Below, piece by piece: positions 5,337 through 12,317 of a stretch of DNA of 12,317 nucleotides. The translations under genes and the position numbers were made by a program. The stretch is from an uncultured delta proteobacterium (GTDB taxonomy: Bacteria; Myxococcota_A; Polyangia; Polyangiales; Polyangiaceae): contig CAITLX010000180.1 in NCBI GenBank assembly GCA_903893335.1, positions 1-12,317 of the forward strand, written 5' to 3'. The notes beneath the pieces are model-generated. The model was not told where the DNA came from. It was given only the letters and a program-made list of their open reading frames with translations, and made no database searches. The first letter of the stretch is position 1. Every line of letters begins with the position of its first letter.

Positions 5337-6562
5337 GCGTCGACGACGATGCGTGCGAAGCGGCGGTTCTTCGAGCCGGCGCGCACGAGGTAACTCTGGC
5401 CGCGAGCCAGCTGAAGCTGCGGATCGGTCACGCGGGCGCCGTCGATCTCGACGCCGCCCTGCTCGACGAGGCGTCGGCCGTCGCTCGTCGTCTTGACGAG
5501 GCCTGCGGCGGAGAGCGCCTTGGCGATCCAGAGCGTCGCGCCGTCGGTGGCGACGCGGACCTCGGGCACGTCGTCGGGCACGCCGTTGTGCGTGTAGGCC
5601 GTGGCGAACGCGCGCTGGGCGTCGTCCGCGGCCTCGGCCGAGTGGAAGCGCTCGATGATCTCGCGCGCGAACAGCGCCTTGATCTCGAGGGGGCTGCGAC
5701 CGCCTGCGACGTCGGCGCGAAGCGCGGCGATCTCGGCGGCCGAGCGCGCGCTCAAGAGCTCGAAGAAGCGAAAGACGACCGCGTCGTCGATCTGCATGCA
5801 CTTTCGGTAGACGGAGAGCGGGGCCTCGCGCACGCCGATGTAGTTGTCGGCGCTCTTCGACATCTTCTTGCCGACGACGCGCCCCCCCTCGATGCGCGCG
5901 TCGATGCCCTCGAGGATCGGCGTCGTCATCACGACCTGCGCGGGCTTGCCGTAGCGCGGCATGAGATCGCGGCCCACCAGGAGGTTGAAGAGCTGGTCGG
6001 TGCCGCCGAGCTCGACGTCGGCGTCGAGCGCGACCGAGTCGTAGCCTTGCAGCAGCGGGTAGAGGAACTCGTGCTGGTAGATGGGGCGGTGCTCGGCGAA
6101 GCGCTTGGAGAAGTCGTCGCGCTCGAGCATGCGCGCGACGGTGCACTTCGCCGCGAGATCGATGAACTCGAGCGGGCTCATCTTCGAGAGCCACTCGCTG
6201 TTGTAGCGGACCTCGACGCGCGAGCGGTCGAGCACCTGGAAGGCCTGCTCCTGGTACGTCGTGGCGGCCTCGAGGACCTGCTCGCGCGTGAGGCGGGGGC
6301 GCAGCTCGTTCTGGCCGGTCGGGTCGCCGACGAGCGCGGTGTAGTCGCCGACGAGGAAGATGGCCGTGTGGCCGAGGTCCTGGAAGCGCCGCAGCTTCTG
6401 CATCAGCACGGTGTGGCCGAGGTGCAGGTCGGGGCGCGTGGGGTCGAAGCCCGCCTTCACGCGCAGCGGGCGCCCCGTCTTGATGCGCGCGAGCAGCTCG
6501 TCGCGCTGCACGAAGTCGACGACGCCGAGCCCGAGCTCCTCGATTTGCCGTTCGGGTGTCAC
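5333..6562 (-). CDS. tyrS: Tyrosyl-tRNA synthetase
   Basis: This 409-aa class I aminoacyl-tRNA synthetase attaches tyrosine to tRNA-Tyr. The catalytic marks are all present: the HIGH-type motif HLGH (47-50) after AGFDPTRPDL, the tyrosine and ATP pocket segment QGYDSVALDADVELGGTDQ (172-190), and KMSKS (233-237) after GRVVG. The last 65 or so residues (from LWIAKAL) form the S4-like RNA-binding domain, with RRLVEQGGVEIDGARV. The length and the LHLGHTV/GDPTG layout match the TyrS type found in many Proteobacteria and myxobacteria. The start is GTG at 6562, 9 bp after the ihfB stop, giving a normal N-terminal helix before the Rossmann fold; no strong ribosome binding site is seen. The gene is the middle of an ihfB-tyrS-lipoprotein operon. 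No T-box or other leader control is seen. Confidence 0.97.
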   Translation of the reverse strand: MTPERQIEELGLGVVDFVQRDELLARIKTGRPLRVKAGFDPTRPDLHLGHTVLMQKLRRFQDLGHTAIFLVGDYTALVGDPTGQNELRPRLTREQVLEAATTYQEQAFQVLDRSRVEVRYNSEWLSKMSPLEFIDLAAKCTVARMLERDDFSKRFAEHRPIYQHEFLYPLLQGYDSVALDADVELGGTDQLFNLLVGRDLMPRYGKPAQVVMTTPILEGIDARIEGGRVVGKKMSKSADNYIGVREAPLSVYRKCMQIDDAVVFRFFELLSARSAAEIAALRADVAGGRSPLEIKALFAREIIERFHSAEAADDAQRAFATAYTHNGVPDDVPEVRVATDGATLWIAKALSAAGLVKTTSDGRRLVEQGGVEIDGARVTDPQLQLARGQSYLVRAGSKNRRFARIVVDA

Positions 6563-6571
6563 GGCGTGCGG

Positions 6572-6889
6572 TCAGTCGTCGCTGTCGTCGCCGCCGGTGA
6601 TGGCCAGGTGGCGGCTGTCGTTGACGATCTCTTTCAGCTCCTTGCCGACCTTGAAGAACGGCAAGCGCTTGGCCGGCACGGGCACGGGCTGGCCCGTGCG
6701 CGGGTTGCGACCGCTGTAGGGCTTGTACGGGCGCACCGTGAAGCTGCCGAAGCCGCGGATCTCGATGCCCTCGCCGGCGCGCAGGGCCTCGGTCATGGCG
6801 TCGAAGACGCAGTTGACCACAAGCTCTGCGCGGGCCTTCGTCAGCTGGCCGCGCGCGGCGATGGCGTCGATGAGCTCGCTCTTCGTCAT
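6572..6889 (-). CDS. ihfB: Integration host factor beta-like / HU-family DNA-binding protein
   Basis: This 105-aa histone-like protein belongs to the HU/IHF family, which bends DNA as a dimer and shapes the nucleoid, transcription and recombination. Visible marks are: the N-terminal helix MTKSELIDAIAARGQLTKARAE, the core GIEIRGFGSFTVR (41-53), the DNA-wrapping arm with GRNPRTGQPV (60-69), whose Pro63 would intercalate in the minor groove, and the closing PFFKVGKELKEIVN (77-90). MTKSEL, the IEIRGFGSF core and the ending PFFK-GKEL are closer to IHF beta than to HU. About 13 residues beyond the usual end form an acidic tail (ITGGDDSDD). The start is ATG at 6889. It is the first gene of the operon with tyrS, 66 bp downstream of the glycosyltransferase pair. 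Whether it pairs with an IHF alpha partner cannot be seen. Confidence 0.9.
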   Translation of the reverse strand: MTKSELIDAIAARGQLTKARAELVVNCVFDAMTEALRAGEGIEIRGFGSFTVRPYKPYSGRNPRTGQPVPVPAKRLPFFKVGKELKEIVNDSRHLAITGGDDSDD

Positions 6890-6916
6890 GCTCTGCGTGC
6901 GCGGCCCCTCAGCCGC

Positions 6917-6943
6917 CCCTCGGAACGCGAGGGTGTCACCTCG
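6917..6943. promoter_or_regulatory. Two mutually exclusive hairpins between glycosyltransferase pair and ihfB
   Basis: CCCTCG (6917-6922) pairs with CGAGGG (6928-6933) around a 5-nt loop. CGAGG (6928-6932) can instead pair with CCTCG (6939-6943) around a 6-nt loop. Both lie in the 66-bp gap that minus-strand transcription crosses after the second glycosyltransferase gene and before ihfB. One may act as a terminator for the glycosyltransferase transcript or as part of the ihfB leader. There is no T-tract. Confidence 0.35.
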
Positions 6944-6955
6944 TGGCGCAGAACG

Positions 6956-9067
6956 TCAATGGTCTTGGGCACCTGCGGGGGCAGACGGCGGTGCGGAGGG
7001 TTCGAGGAGGAAGGCGTCGAGGGCCGATCCGGAGGCGTCGAAGTCGACGTCGATCAGCGCCTCGCCGGCGGGTAGCTCGAGCTCGGCGGCGGGCAGCGGG
7101 GCGCACCGGGCGTCTGGGGCGGGCGCCGGAGCCCATGTCCAGCGGGCGCGCGGAGCGGGGTCGCCGGGCGTTCGCAGCGAGACCTCGGCGTGCGCCCCCG
7201 CGCCGTCGGTGAGCACGACGGGCGTGACGCGCCAGCGGCCGGCGTCGGGGACGGGGAGGCCGATGGTGACGCGGGCTGTCGCGCCGCGCTCGGCGTGCAG
7301 CGCGAGCGCGCGCCCCCCCGAGGCGCACGCGAGGGGCGTGTAGACGGGCTCGGCCCAGCCGCCTCGCTGCGCGCGCGCGGGCCACTCGACCTCGGCCTCG
7401 AACCGCCAGACCGCGGGGTCGAGGGGGGCGAACGACGCAGGCGTGACCTCGGGTGCGCGCGCGCCGGTCGGGTCGAACGCGTAGCGAAAGGTCGGCGGGC
7501 GGCCCAGCGCGCGCCACGCGAGGCGCTCGCGGTCGTCGGCGCTGGCGCGGCGGACGACCAGCGCGCGCGAGGGATCGTCGGCGAGCGGGTCGTGCGCGAG
7601 CGCGAAGCCGTGATCGCTGTCGAGCAGGAGCAGCCCGCGCGAGACGCCGGCGCGCGCGACGACCTCGGGCTCGAAGTAGGGGCGCCCGCCGTCGCGGTCG
7701 CGCAGCAGGGCGAGCCCGTGCGACCCGTGCAGCGCGAAGCCGACGAGCGAGAGCGCGAGCAGCCCCGCGCCCGCGCGGGCCGCGCCGATGGGGCGCGAGG
7801 CGCGCTCGGCGAGCAGGAGCGCCGCGCGCGCGACGAGCACGTGCTCGAGCGGCAGCACGTCCGCGAAGAAGCGCGCGCCGCCGCCGGGGTAGTTGCCGTC
7901 GAAGTAGAAGGGCGCGTACGCGAGGGCGATCGCCGCGACGGCGGCGCCGAGCGTGCGCGCGCGCGCCGAGCGCGGACCGAGCAGCGCGCCGACGGGCACG
8001 AGCAGCGCGAGAGGCTCGAGGTTCGCGACGTCGAGCAGGTGCGGCTCGAGGCGGCGCAGGGTGACCAGGAGCGCGGCGAGCGGCCCGTAGCCGGACGCCA
8101 GCCGGGTGCGCACGAAGTCGCCGTGCTCGTGCAGGCACCCGATGCCCGCGCCGAAGCCGTAGCGGAAGCAGCCGGCGGGGCCGTCGCTCGCCGCGTAGTA
8201 GGCGCTCTGGCTCGAGGCGAGCCACGCGCCGGTCGCGGCGCGCTGCTCGAGGAGCAAGAGCGCGATGGGCACGGCGGCGCCGAGCGCGGCGACGAGCCGG
8301 TCGCGGCGCGCGAGGCGCGGGGCGATGGCGACGACGAGCATGAGCCCGAACGCGGCCCCCGACACGGGGCGCGTGGCGAACAGCCACCCGAGCGCGAGGC
8401 CGCATGCCGCGGCCGAGAGCGCGCGGGCGCGGGGCTCGCGCGCGTCGGTCGCGCGCCAGCCGAGCGCGAGGGCGGAGGTGCCGAGCAGCGCCGCGAGGCC
8501 GTGCGACATGGTGTCGGCCGTGTGGTAGCGGAGCGTCGCGCACGCGACCGACAGCAGCGCCGCGAGCCACGCCGCGTCGTCGCGCCCCGTCACGCGCCGC
8601 GCGAGCGACCAGGTGGCCACGACGAGCGCCGCGGCGAGGGCCGGCCCGATGAGCATCGGTATGCGCAAAACGAAACCAGTCGCGAGCAGCGCAGGCCAGC
8701 CCGGCGGAAAGAGCGACGCGACGCGGTCGGGGGCGTCGAGCGGCGAGAGCAGGAAGCGCCCGCGCACGCCGACGTCGCCCGCCGGGATCGTCACGAGGCC
8801 GTGCGCGAGAGAGCGCGCTTGCAGCCAGTAGGTCGTCGCGTCGACGATGCGCGGACCGCCGCGCAGGTACCACCCGACCACGCCGTGCGAGAGCGCGGCT
8901 GCGGCGAGCGACGCCGCCGCGAGCGCGGGCCCGCGCGCGACGCGCCCGAGGCGACGCGCGACGCTCGGGCCGAAGAGCGCGACGGCGACCCCGAGCAAGA
9001 GCGCGACCCAGGCGACGGCGTCCGGCGGCGCGCCGAACATGCGCAGGCGCGCCTGCCAGAAGCTCAC
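6956..9067 (-). CDS. GT-C-like membrane glycosyltransferase with C-terminal extracytoplasmic domain (second of pair)
   Basis: The 703-aa product starts at GTG 9067, overlapping the stop of the upstream gene by 4 bp (GTGA); the frame stays open upstream only as a shadow of that gene. The first 480 or so residues are rich in membrane helices (for example 17-35, 47-67, 125-155 and 164-180). The first large loop has RIVDATTYWLQARSLAHG (73-90), similar to the acidic D-x-x-Y-x-x-QAR loop of GT-C enzymes that use polyprenyl-phosphate sugars; Asp76 is the candidate catalytic base. PPGWPALLA (121-129) and ATRPVSG (231-237) are further GT-C-like marks. Residues about 500-690 are not membrane-like, with strand-rich segments (WRFEAEVEWPAR, ARVTIGLPVPDAGRWRVTPVVL), suggesting a beta-sandwich, perhaps sugar-binding. 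The role would be to add a sugar to a surface glycan, lipid or protein on the outer face of the membrane; donor and acceptor are unknown. Confidence 0.72.
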   Translation of the reverse strand: MSFWQARLRMFGAPPDAVAWVALLLGVAVALFGPSVARRLGRVARGPALAAASLAAAALSHGVVGWYLRGGPRIVDATTYWLQARSLAHGLVTIPAGDVGVRGRFLLSPLDAPDRVASLFPPGWPALLATGFVLRIPMLIGPALAAALVVATWSLARRVTGRDDAAWLAALLSVACATLRYHTADTMSHGLAALLGTSALALGWRATDAREPRARALSAAACGLALGWLFATRPVSGAAFGLMLVVAIAPRLARRDRLVAALGAAVPIALLLLEQRAATGAWLASSQSAYYAASDGPAGCFRYGFGAGIGCLHEHGDFVRTRLASGYGPLAALLVTLRRLEPHLLDVANLEPLALLVPVGALLGPRSARARTLGAAVAAIALAYAPFYFDGNYPGGGARFFADVLPLEHVLVARAALLLAERASRPIGAARAGAGLLALSLVGFALHGSHGLALLRDRDGGRPYFEPEVVARAGVSRGLLLLDSDHGFALAHDPLADDPSRALVVRRASADDRERLAWRALGRPPTFRYAFDPTGARAPEVTPASFAPLDPAVWRFEAEVEWPARAQRGGWAEPVYTPLACASGGRALALHAERGATARVTIGLPVPDAGRWRVTPVVLTDGAGAHAEVSLRTPGDPAPRARWTWAPAPAPDARCAPLPAAELELPAGEALIDVDFDASGSALDAFLLEPSAPPSAPAGAQDH

Positions 9068-11193
9068 GGCGCTTGCACCGCCCACACATGGTAGTCGACC
9101 CAGTCGGGCCCCTCGAGCAGCACCTGCTCGATGGCGACGCTGCGGCGCACCCGCGACGCGGGGACCTCGAGCGCGAGGTCGCGCCAGCCGTCGGCGTGCC
9201 GCACCTCGAGCACGCCGAGCGGCTCGCCGTCGATGCGCAGCTCGATGCGACCGGCGCGCTCGGGCGCCATGCGCACGATGAGCCGCGTCGGCTGCTCGGG
9301 GCGCAGCGAGAGGCGGTAGCGCTCGGCGTGGCGGGGGCCGAAGCGACGTCCGCCGTCGAAGAGATCGCGCGCCGGGTCGTCGGGGTCGGCCAGGATCTTC
9401 GCCTCGGCGAAGCCGGCCTCGGGGCCGTCGAAGGCGTACTGGTGCGCGCGCTCGCTGACCAGATCGGCGACGTCGAGCTCGTCGGCCACGCGCTCGCCGG
9501 GGCGCAGCCCGCGCGGCAGCGCGCCGGTGCCGAGCGCGTGCCAGTCGGCGCGGTAGATGACCTTCTCGGAGCCCCCGCAGATGACGTTGCCGTGCACCGG
9601 GACCTCGGCGATGCGCCGGCCGAACCAGAGCGGGAGCTCGCCCCACCAGCTCGGATAGAGCGCCATCACGTCGGGGCGGTCGGCCGCCGGCATGCGCTCG
9701 ATGAGCTCGAGCGTGGCGCCGAGCCCGTGCACGCCCGCGCGCGCGAAGGGGAGATCGCGGTAGCCGCCGAGGCCGATGAGGTCGAGACCGGGCAGCTCGG
9801 ACGTGTACAGCAGCGCGCCCGCGTCGCCGACGAGCAGCCGGTGGGGCGGGGGCGAGAGCTCCTTCACGAGCTTGCCCGCGGTCAGGTGCTGGTCGCGGAT
9901 GTTGCGGCTCGCGCGGCCGAAGAACCAGATCTGGTCGCGCATCTGCGAGGCCTGGTGGCGCGCGAAGATCGCGACGAGCACCGCGGCTACCGCGCTGCGC
10001 GCGAGCCACGCGAGCGCCGACGCGCGCCGGAGCCAGCGGCCGCCGGGCGAGCCGATGGCGCCGCGAGGCGCGAGCGCGGGCTGCACCAGCGCGCCGACCC
10101 CCATGGCCGCGGCGAGCAGCAGCCACGCGACGGCGGGCATCGTGTAGCGCTCGTTCTGCCAGCGCACCTGGAGGTTGAGCGCGACCACGGGGAACCAGCT
10201 GATGGCCGACGCCCAGAGGATGATCGCCCCGCGCCGCGTCACGCGCAGCGCGAGCGGCACGGCCGCGAGCAGCAGCACGATCGAGCCCCACGGCTTGAGA
10301 TCCGTGAAGTGGTGCTCGAGGTTGCGGTCGATGACGTAGTCGAGGAGGAATCGGTACGACTCGCGCTTCTCGGTCGGCGACAGAAACGGGTGGTACGGGA
10401 TGAGCTTGACGATCGCGCCGGCCGCGGCCGACTCGCCCGTGAGCGCGCGGTTGACCACGGCCTGGAGCGCGAGCGCGGCTCCGGCGGGGCCGCCGACGCG
10501 CACGAGCGCCGCGAGCGCCGCGCCTGGCCCGTGGCGCGAGGCGAGAGACCAGGCGGCCACGAGGCCGAGCACGGCGACCGACGTGGCCCCCTCGGGGCGC
10601 GTGGTGACCAGCGCGACGCCCCACAGGCCGAGCGCGAGCGCGGCGCGGCGCAGGCGCGGGCGCTCGGTCTCGTCGGCGAGGTCGAGCGCGGCGACGAGCG
10701 CGCCGCCCCACACGCCGAGGTACAGCGCGACCTCCATGCCGCTCCAGAGCGACCAGTCGAGGGCGCCGACGCAGTAGAGCGCGGGGGGCGCGAGCAGGGC
10801 CGTCCAGGGCGCGAGCCCCGCGAACAGTCGGCGCGCGGCGAGCAGCAGCGCGAAGCACGACGTGCACGCGACCATGGCGGCGAAGACCATGAGCGCCTCT
10901 TCGCGGAACCCCACCGCCCAGCCGGCCGCGAGCACGAAGGGGTACGCGAGGCTCGTGTTGCCGCTCGAGTAGCCGTTGCCGGGCGTCCACTGAAACGGGT
11001 AACCGAGCGCCGTCGAGCGCGCGTAGTCGAAGTGGATGAAGACGTCGTCGAGCGGCGCGGACCAGTGCCCGTGCGTCTGCACGAGCATGTAACCGTAGAA
11101 GGTGCGCGCGACGAAGAGCGTGGTCGCCGCCGCGACGACCACGTACAGAGCGCCGTCGAGCGACCGCGCGCGGGGTAGGGCAGGGCGGCCCAA
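9064..11193 (-). CDS. GT-C-like membrane glycosyltransferase with C-terminal extracytoplasmic domain (first of pair)
   Basis: This 709-aa membrane protein has about ten hydrophobic helices in residues 14-410 (for example 14-35, 82-120, 152-172, 186-215, 304-318, 323-341, 351-371 and 397-412). The first loop carries LDDVFIHFDYARSTALGYPFQWTPG (48-72); the Asp pair D49-D50 is typical of the catalytic loop of GT-C enzymes related to mycobacterial arabinofuranosyltransferases. RPEG (199-202) and NERYTMPA (347-354) are further marks of that group, and GDAGALLYTSELPGLDLIGLGGY begins the soluble part. Residues 460-709 lie outside the membrane and end in a beta-rich stretch (RLIVRMAPERAGRIELRIDGEPLGVL), like a carbohydrate-binding fold. 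It would transfer a sugar from a lipid-linked donor at the outer face of the inner membrane. The start is TTG at 11193, the first start after an in-frame stop; it has no good ribosome binding site, and GTG at 11142 is possible but would cut the first helix. It is coupled to the next gene by a 4-bp overlap. Confidence 0.75.
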   Translation of the reverse strand: MGRPALPRARSLDGALYVVVAAATTLFVARTFYGYMLVQTHGHWSAPLDDVFIHFDYARSTALGYPFQWTPGNGYSSGNTSLAYPFVLAAGWAVGFREEALMVFAAMVACTSCFALLLAARRLFAGLAPWTALLAPPALYCVGALDWSLWSGMEVALYLGVWGGALVAALDLADETERPRLRRAALALGLWGVALVTTRPEGATSVAVLGLVAAWSLASRHGPGAALAALVRVGGPAGAALALQAVVNRALTGESAAAGAIVKLIPYHPFLSPTEKRESYRFLLDYVIDRNLEHHFTDLKPWGSIVLLLAAVPLALRVTRRGAIILWASAISWFPVVALNLQVRWQNERYTMPAVAWLLLAAAMGVGALVQPALAPRGAIGSPGGRWLRRASALAWLARSAVAAVLVAIFARHQASQMRDQIWFFGRASRNIRDQHLTAGKLVKELSPPPHRLLVGDAGALLYTSELPGLDLIGLGGYRDLPFARAGVHGLGATLELIERMPAADRPDVMALYPSWWGELPLWFGRRIAEVPVHGNVICGGSEKVIYRADWHALGTGALPRGLRPGERVADELDVADLVSERAHQYAFDGPEAGFAEAKILADPDDPARDLFDGGRRFGPRHAERYRLSLRPEQPTRLIVRMAPERAGRIELRIDGEPLGVLEVRHADGWRDLALEVPASRVRRSVAIEQVLLEGPDWVDYHVWAVQAP

Positions 11194-11218
11194 GGTCGGC
11201 GGTTTCTACCACGACGCC

Positions 11219-11242
11219 ACCGCTGACCGCGCGGCCAGCGGT
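11219..11242. promoter_or_regulatory. 24-bp near-perfect palindrome, candidate operator
   Basis: The outer arms ACCGCTG (11219-11225) and CAGCGGT (11236-11242) are perfect reverse complements, and the centre CCGCGCGG (11227-11234) is itself a palindrome on the same axis. Only one of 12 pairs (11226/11235) fails. It lies in the 111-bp divergent region and touches the -35-like TTGACC. TGACCGC also occurs twice in the same orientation, at 11224-11230 and 11243-11249, 19 bp apart. A dimeric regulator binding site is likely; it could control both directions. Confidence 0.5.
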
Positions 11243-11271
11243 TGACCGCCCCCCCCTGCATTCGTTAGTAC
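11242..11271 (+). promoter_or_regulatory. Possible sigma-70-like promoter for the gene at 11305
   Basis: TTGACC (11242-11247) matches five of six -35 consensus bases. TAGTAC (11266-11271), 18 bp on, matches three of six -10 bases. Initiation would fall near 11279, about 25 nt before the ATG. The leader would include a small GCGC-TTTT-GCGC stem (11281-11292). The -35 is convincing; the -10 is weak. Confidence 0.4.
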
Positions 11272-11304
11272 CCTCGGGACGCGCTTTTGCGCGCCCCCCC
11301 AACC

Positions 11305-12317
11305 ATGCGCTGGCTCGTCGAGGTATCGACCATCGGAGGCTCGACGGAGCCGCAGACGCTCTGCGTGGAGGCCGCGCAGTGGCAGCCCGCGCTGCAGGCC
11401 GCCCGCAAGCTGCTCGGCGCGGAGGGCGCGATCACCGGCTTCTCCATCGAGCTGCTGTCGGACGGCTACCGCGCCGTCGACGAGGCGGCCAAGCGCCGCT
11501 ACGTGGTGCGACGCGCCGCGGGCGAGGTGCCGCTGTCGACGGCGGCCGATCTCGCCGCGCCGGCGTCGCAGCCGGCCCCCACGCTCCCCTCGGGAGGGGC
11601 GCCCGACAGCGGGCCGACGGCGGCCGAGCGCGACCTCGCGCCCGCTCCCGGAGAGCCCGAGCCGACGCCGGTGCCGCTGCGCCACCCGAAGACGCCCGTT
11701 CCCGCGGCGGCGCCGGCCGACCCCGACGTGATCTTCCGCCGCGAAGAGGCGCCGAGCGAGCAGCTCCCGCTCTCGTACCGCGAGGTCGTCTGGTGGGTCG
11801 CGCCGGGCACCGCCGAGGCCGCGCTCGAGCAGCTGCTGCGCGACCGCTTCGAGGCCATCCGCGCCGAGCTCGCGTCGGCCAGCCCCGGCAAGATGGTCAA
11901 CCTCGCGCTGTACGACGAGAGGTTCGAGGGGAGGCCGCGTCAGCGCCCGCTGGTGACCCTGCACTGGAAGGACTGGAAGGGCAGCGAGCCCGAGGTCCGC
12001 TTCCCGCGCAAGGCCGCCGCGGAAGCGGCTGAGGCCGTCCCCGCGGCTGTGGCCGCCGAGGCCGTCGACGTGAAGATCGACGTGGCCCCCGAGGTCGTCG
12101 AGCCGAAGGCGGCCGAGGTCCCCGCGATCGAGGCGCCGAAGGTCGAGGCCGAGCCTGAGGTCGTCGAGTCGAAGGTCGAGGCCGAGCCCAAGGGTGCTGC
12201 CGAGCGCACGGCCGAAGCCCCCGTCGCGGCGGCAGCCGTGGCGTCGGTGCGCAAGAGCCCGGCGTCGGTTCGCCCCTCGGGCGACGACCTCATCGGCGAC
12301 CTGTTCGAGGCGATGCA
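11305..12317 (+). CDS. Modular myxobacterial-type protein of unknown function (partial, C-terminus cut)
   Basis: 337 codons are present from ATG 11305 and the frame is still open at the right edge. Residues 1-72 form a compact region starting MRWLVEVSTIGGS, with QWQPALQAARKLLG and GFSIELLSDGYRAVDEAAKRRYVVRR. A Pro/Ala linker follows (about 73-138). Residues 139-235 form a second compact region (DPDVIFRREE, LSYREVVWWVAPGT, a helix, then ALYDERFEGRPRQRPLVTLHWKDWKG). A second linker (about 236-320) is rich in Ala, Val, Glu, Pro and Lys and contains an 18-bp direct repeat. The last visible residues, SGDDLIGDLFEAM, look like the start of another domain. I have an impression of similar proteins in myxobacteria continuing into a GAF-like domain, but that part is not in the window, so this is a weak guess. 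No signal peptide or membrane segment is seen, so it is probably cytoplasmic. It is divergent from the glycosyltransferase pair. Confidence 0.7.
   Translation, partial: MRWLVEVSTIGGSTEPQTLCVEAAQWQPALQAARKLLGAEGAITGFSIELLSDGYRAVDEAAKRRYVVRRAAGEVPLSTAADLAAPASQPAPTLPSGGAPDSGPTAAERDLAPAPGEPEPTPVPLRHPKTPVPAAAPADPDVIFRREEAPSEQLPLSYREVVWWVAPGTAEAALEQLLRDRFEAIRAELASASPGKMVNLALYDERFEGRPRQRPLVTLHWKDWKGSEPEVRFPRKAAAEAAEAVPAAVAAEAVDVKIDVAPEVVEPKAAEVPAIEAPKVEAEPEVVESKVEAEPKGAAERTAEAPVAAAAVASVRKSPASVRPSGDDLIGDLFEAM
12138..12188 (+). repeat. In-frame direct repeat in the linker of the last gene
   Basis: An identical 18-bp unit (GAAGGTCGAGGCCGAGCC) occurs at 12138-12155 and 12171-12188, 33 bp (11 codons) apart, encoding KVEAE-P twice. 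A second 12-bp unit, GAGGTCGTCGAG, occurs at 12091-12102 and 12157-12168. The repeats keep the reading frame and fall in the Ala/Val/Glu/Pro linker, which suggests growth or shrinkage of the linker by slippage or unequal recombination. Confidence 0.7.

Noticed and set aside
5588..7075. Plus-strand open frame (495 codons) opposite tyrS and ihfB
   Set aside because: tyrS and ihfB are certain on the other strand; the product is a shadow with no recognisable motif.
7190..11178. Plus-strand open frames of 634 and 701 codons opposite the two glycosyltransferase genes
   Set aside because: The minus-strand proteins have membrane helices and GT-C marks; the plus-strand translations are Arg/Glu/Ala-rich shadows without domains.
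6956..11302. A single 1448-codon minus-strand protein
   Set aside because: The upstream part is out of frame with the real first glycosyltransferase; the GTGA overlap at 9064-9067 marks two separate genes.
12091..12188. CRISPR-like or other spaced repeat array
   Set aside because: The repeats are in frame within a coding linker, few, and without unique spacers of even size.
11940..12293. Minus-strand Ser/Thr/Ala repeat protein (117 codons)
   Set aside because: It is the antisense of the repeated Val/Glu/Ala linker of the gene at 11305; the repeats explain its regular look.

Overview
The window is very GC-rich DNA with dense genes and a strong preference for G or C at third codon positions. 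GTG and TTG starts are common. The gene content fits a myxobacterium (Myxococcota, probably Polyangia). The pointers are a receiver-like/receiver-like/PilZ protein of the kind expanded in that group, an IhfB-like histone-family protein, and several envelope proteins of a myxobacterial type. The taxonomic call is an inference from family recognition; no rRNA or tRNA gene is present.

Left part (1-1901). The C-terminal end of an NAD(P)H-hydrate repair enzyme (Nnr, dehydratase half) runs off the left edge. It converges on a PduO-type cob(I)alamin adenosyltransferase gene, which lies downstream of a gene for a protein with two degenerate receiver domains and a PilZ (cyclic di-GMP binding) domain. 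A 95-bp divergent region with a 30-bp inverted repeat separates these from the next block.

Centre left (1997-4267). Four tightly packed plus-strand genes encode a 67-aa protein, a 210-aa protein resembling type III secretion tip/filament proteins, and two alanine-rich proteins (253 and 212 aa). Each of the last two has an N-terminal coiled coil followed by hydrophobic segments, like type III translocators. No secretion apparatus gene is nearby, so this is a candidate orphan translocon/effector cassette and the most interesting part of the window.

Centre (4350-6889, minus strand). An ihfB-like gene, tyrS (tyrosyl-tRNA synthetase) and a putative lipoprotein gene form an operon; the last two overlap by 4 bp. 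A hairpin in the convergent gap with the cassette is a possible two-way terminator.

Right part (6956-11193, minus strand). Two long GT-C-like membrane glycosyltransferase genes overlap by 4 bp; each protein has a large C-terminal extracytoplasmic region. Divergent from them, and separated by a 24-bp near-perfect palindrome and a promoter-like element, is a gene (11305 to the right edge) for a modular myxobacterial-type protein of unknown function that is cut by the window end.

Together the window mixes housekeeping genes (nnr, adenosyltransferase, tyrS, ihfB) with envelope and secretion-related accessory genes. No mobile elements, CRISPR arrays or RNA genes were seen.
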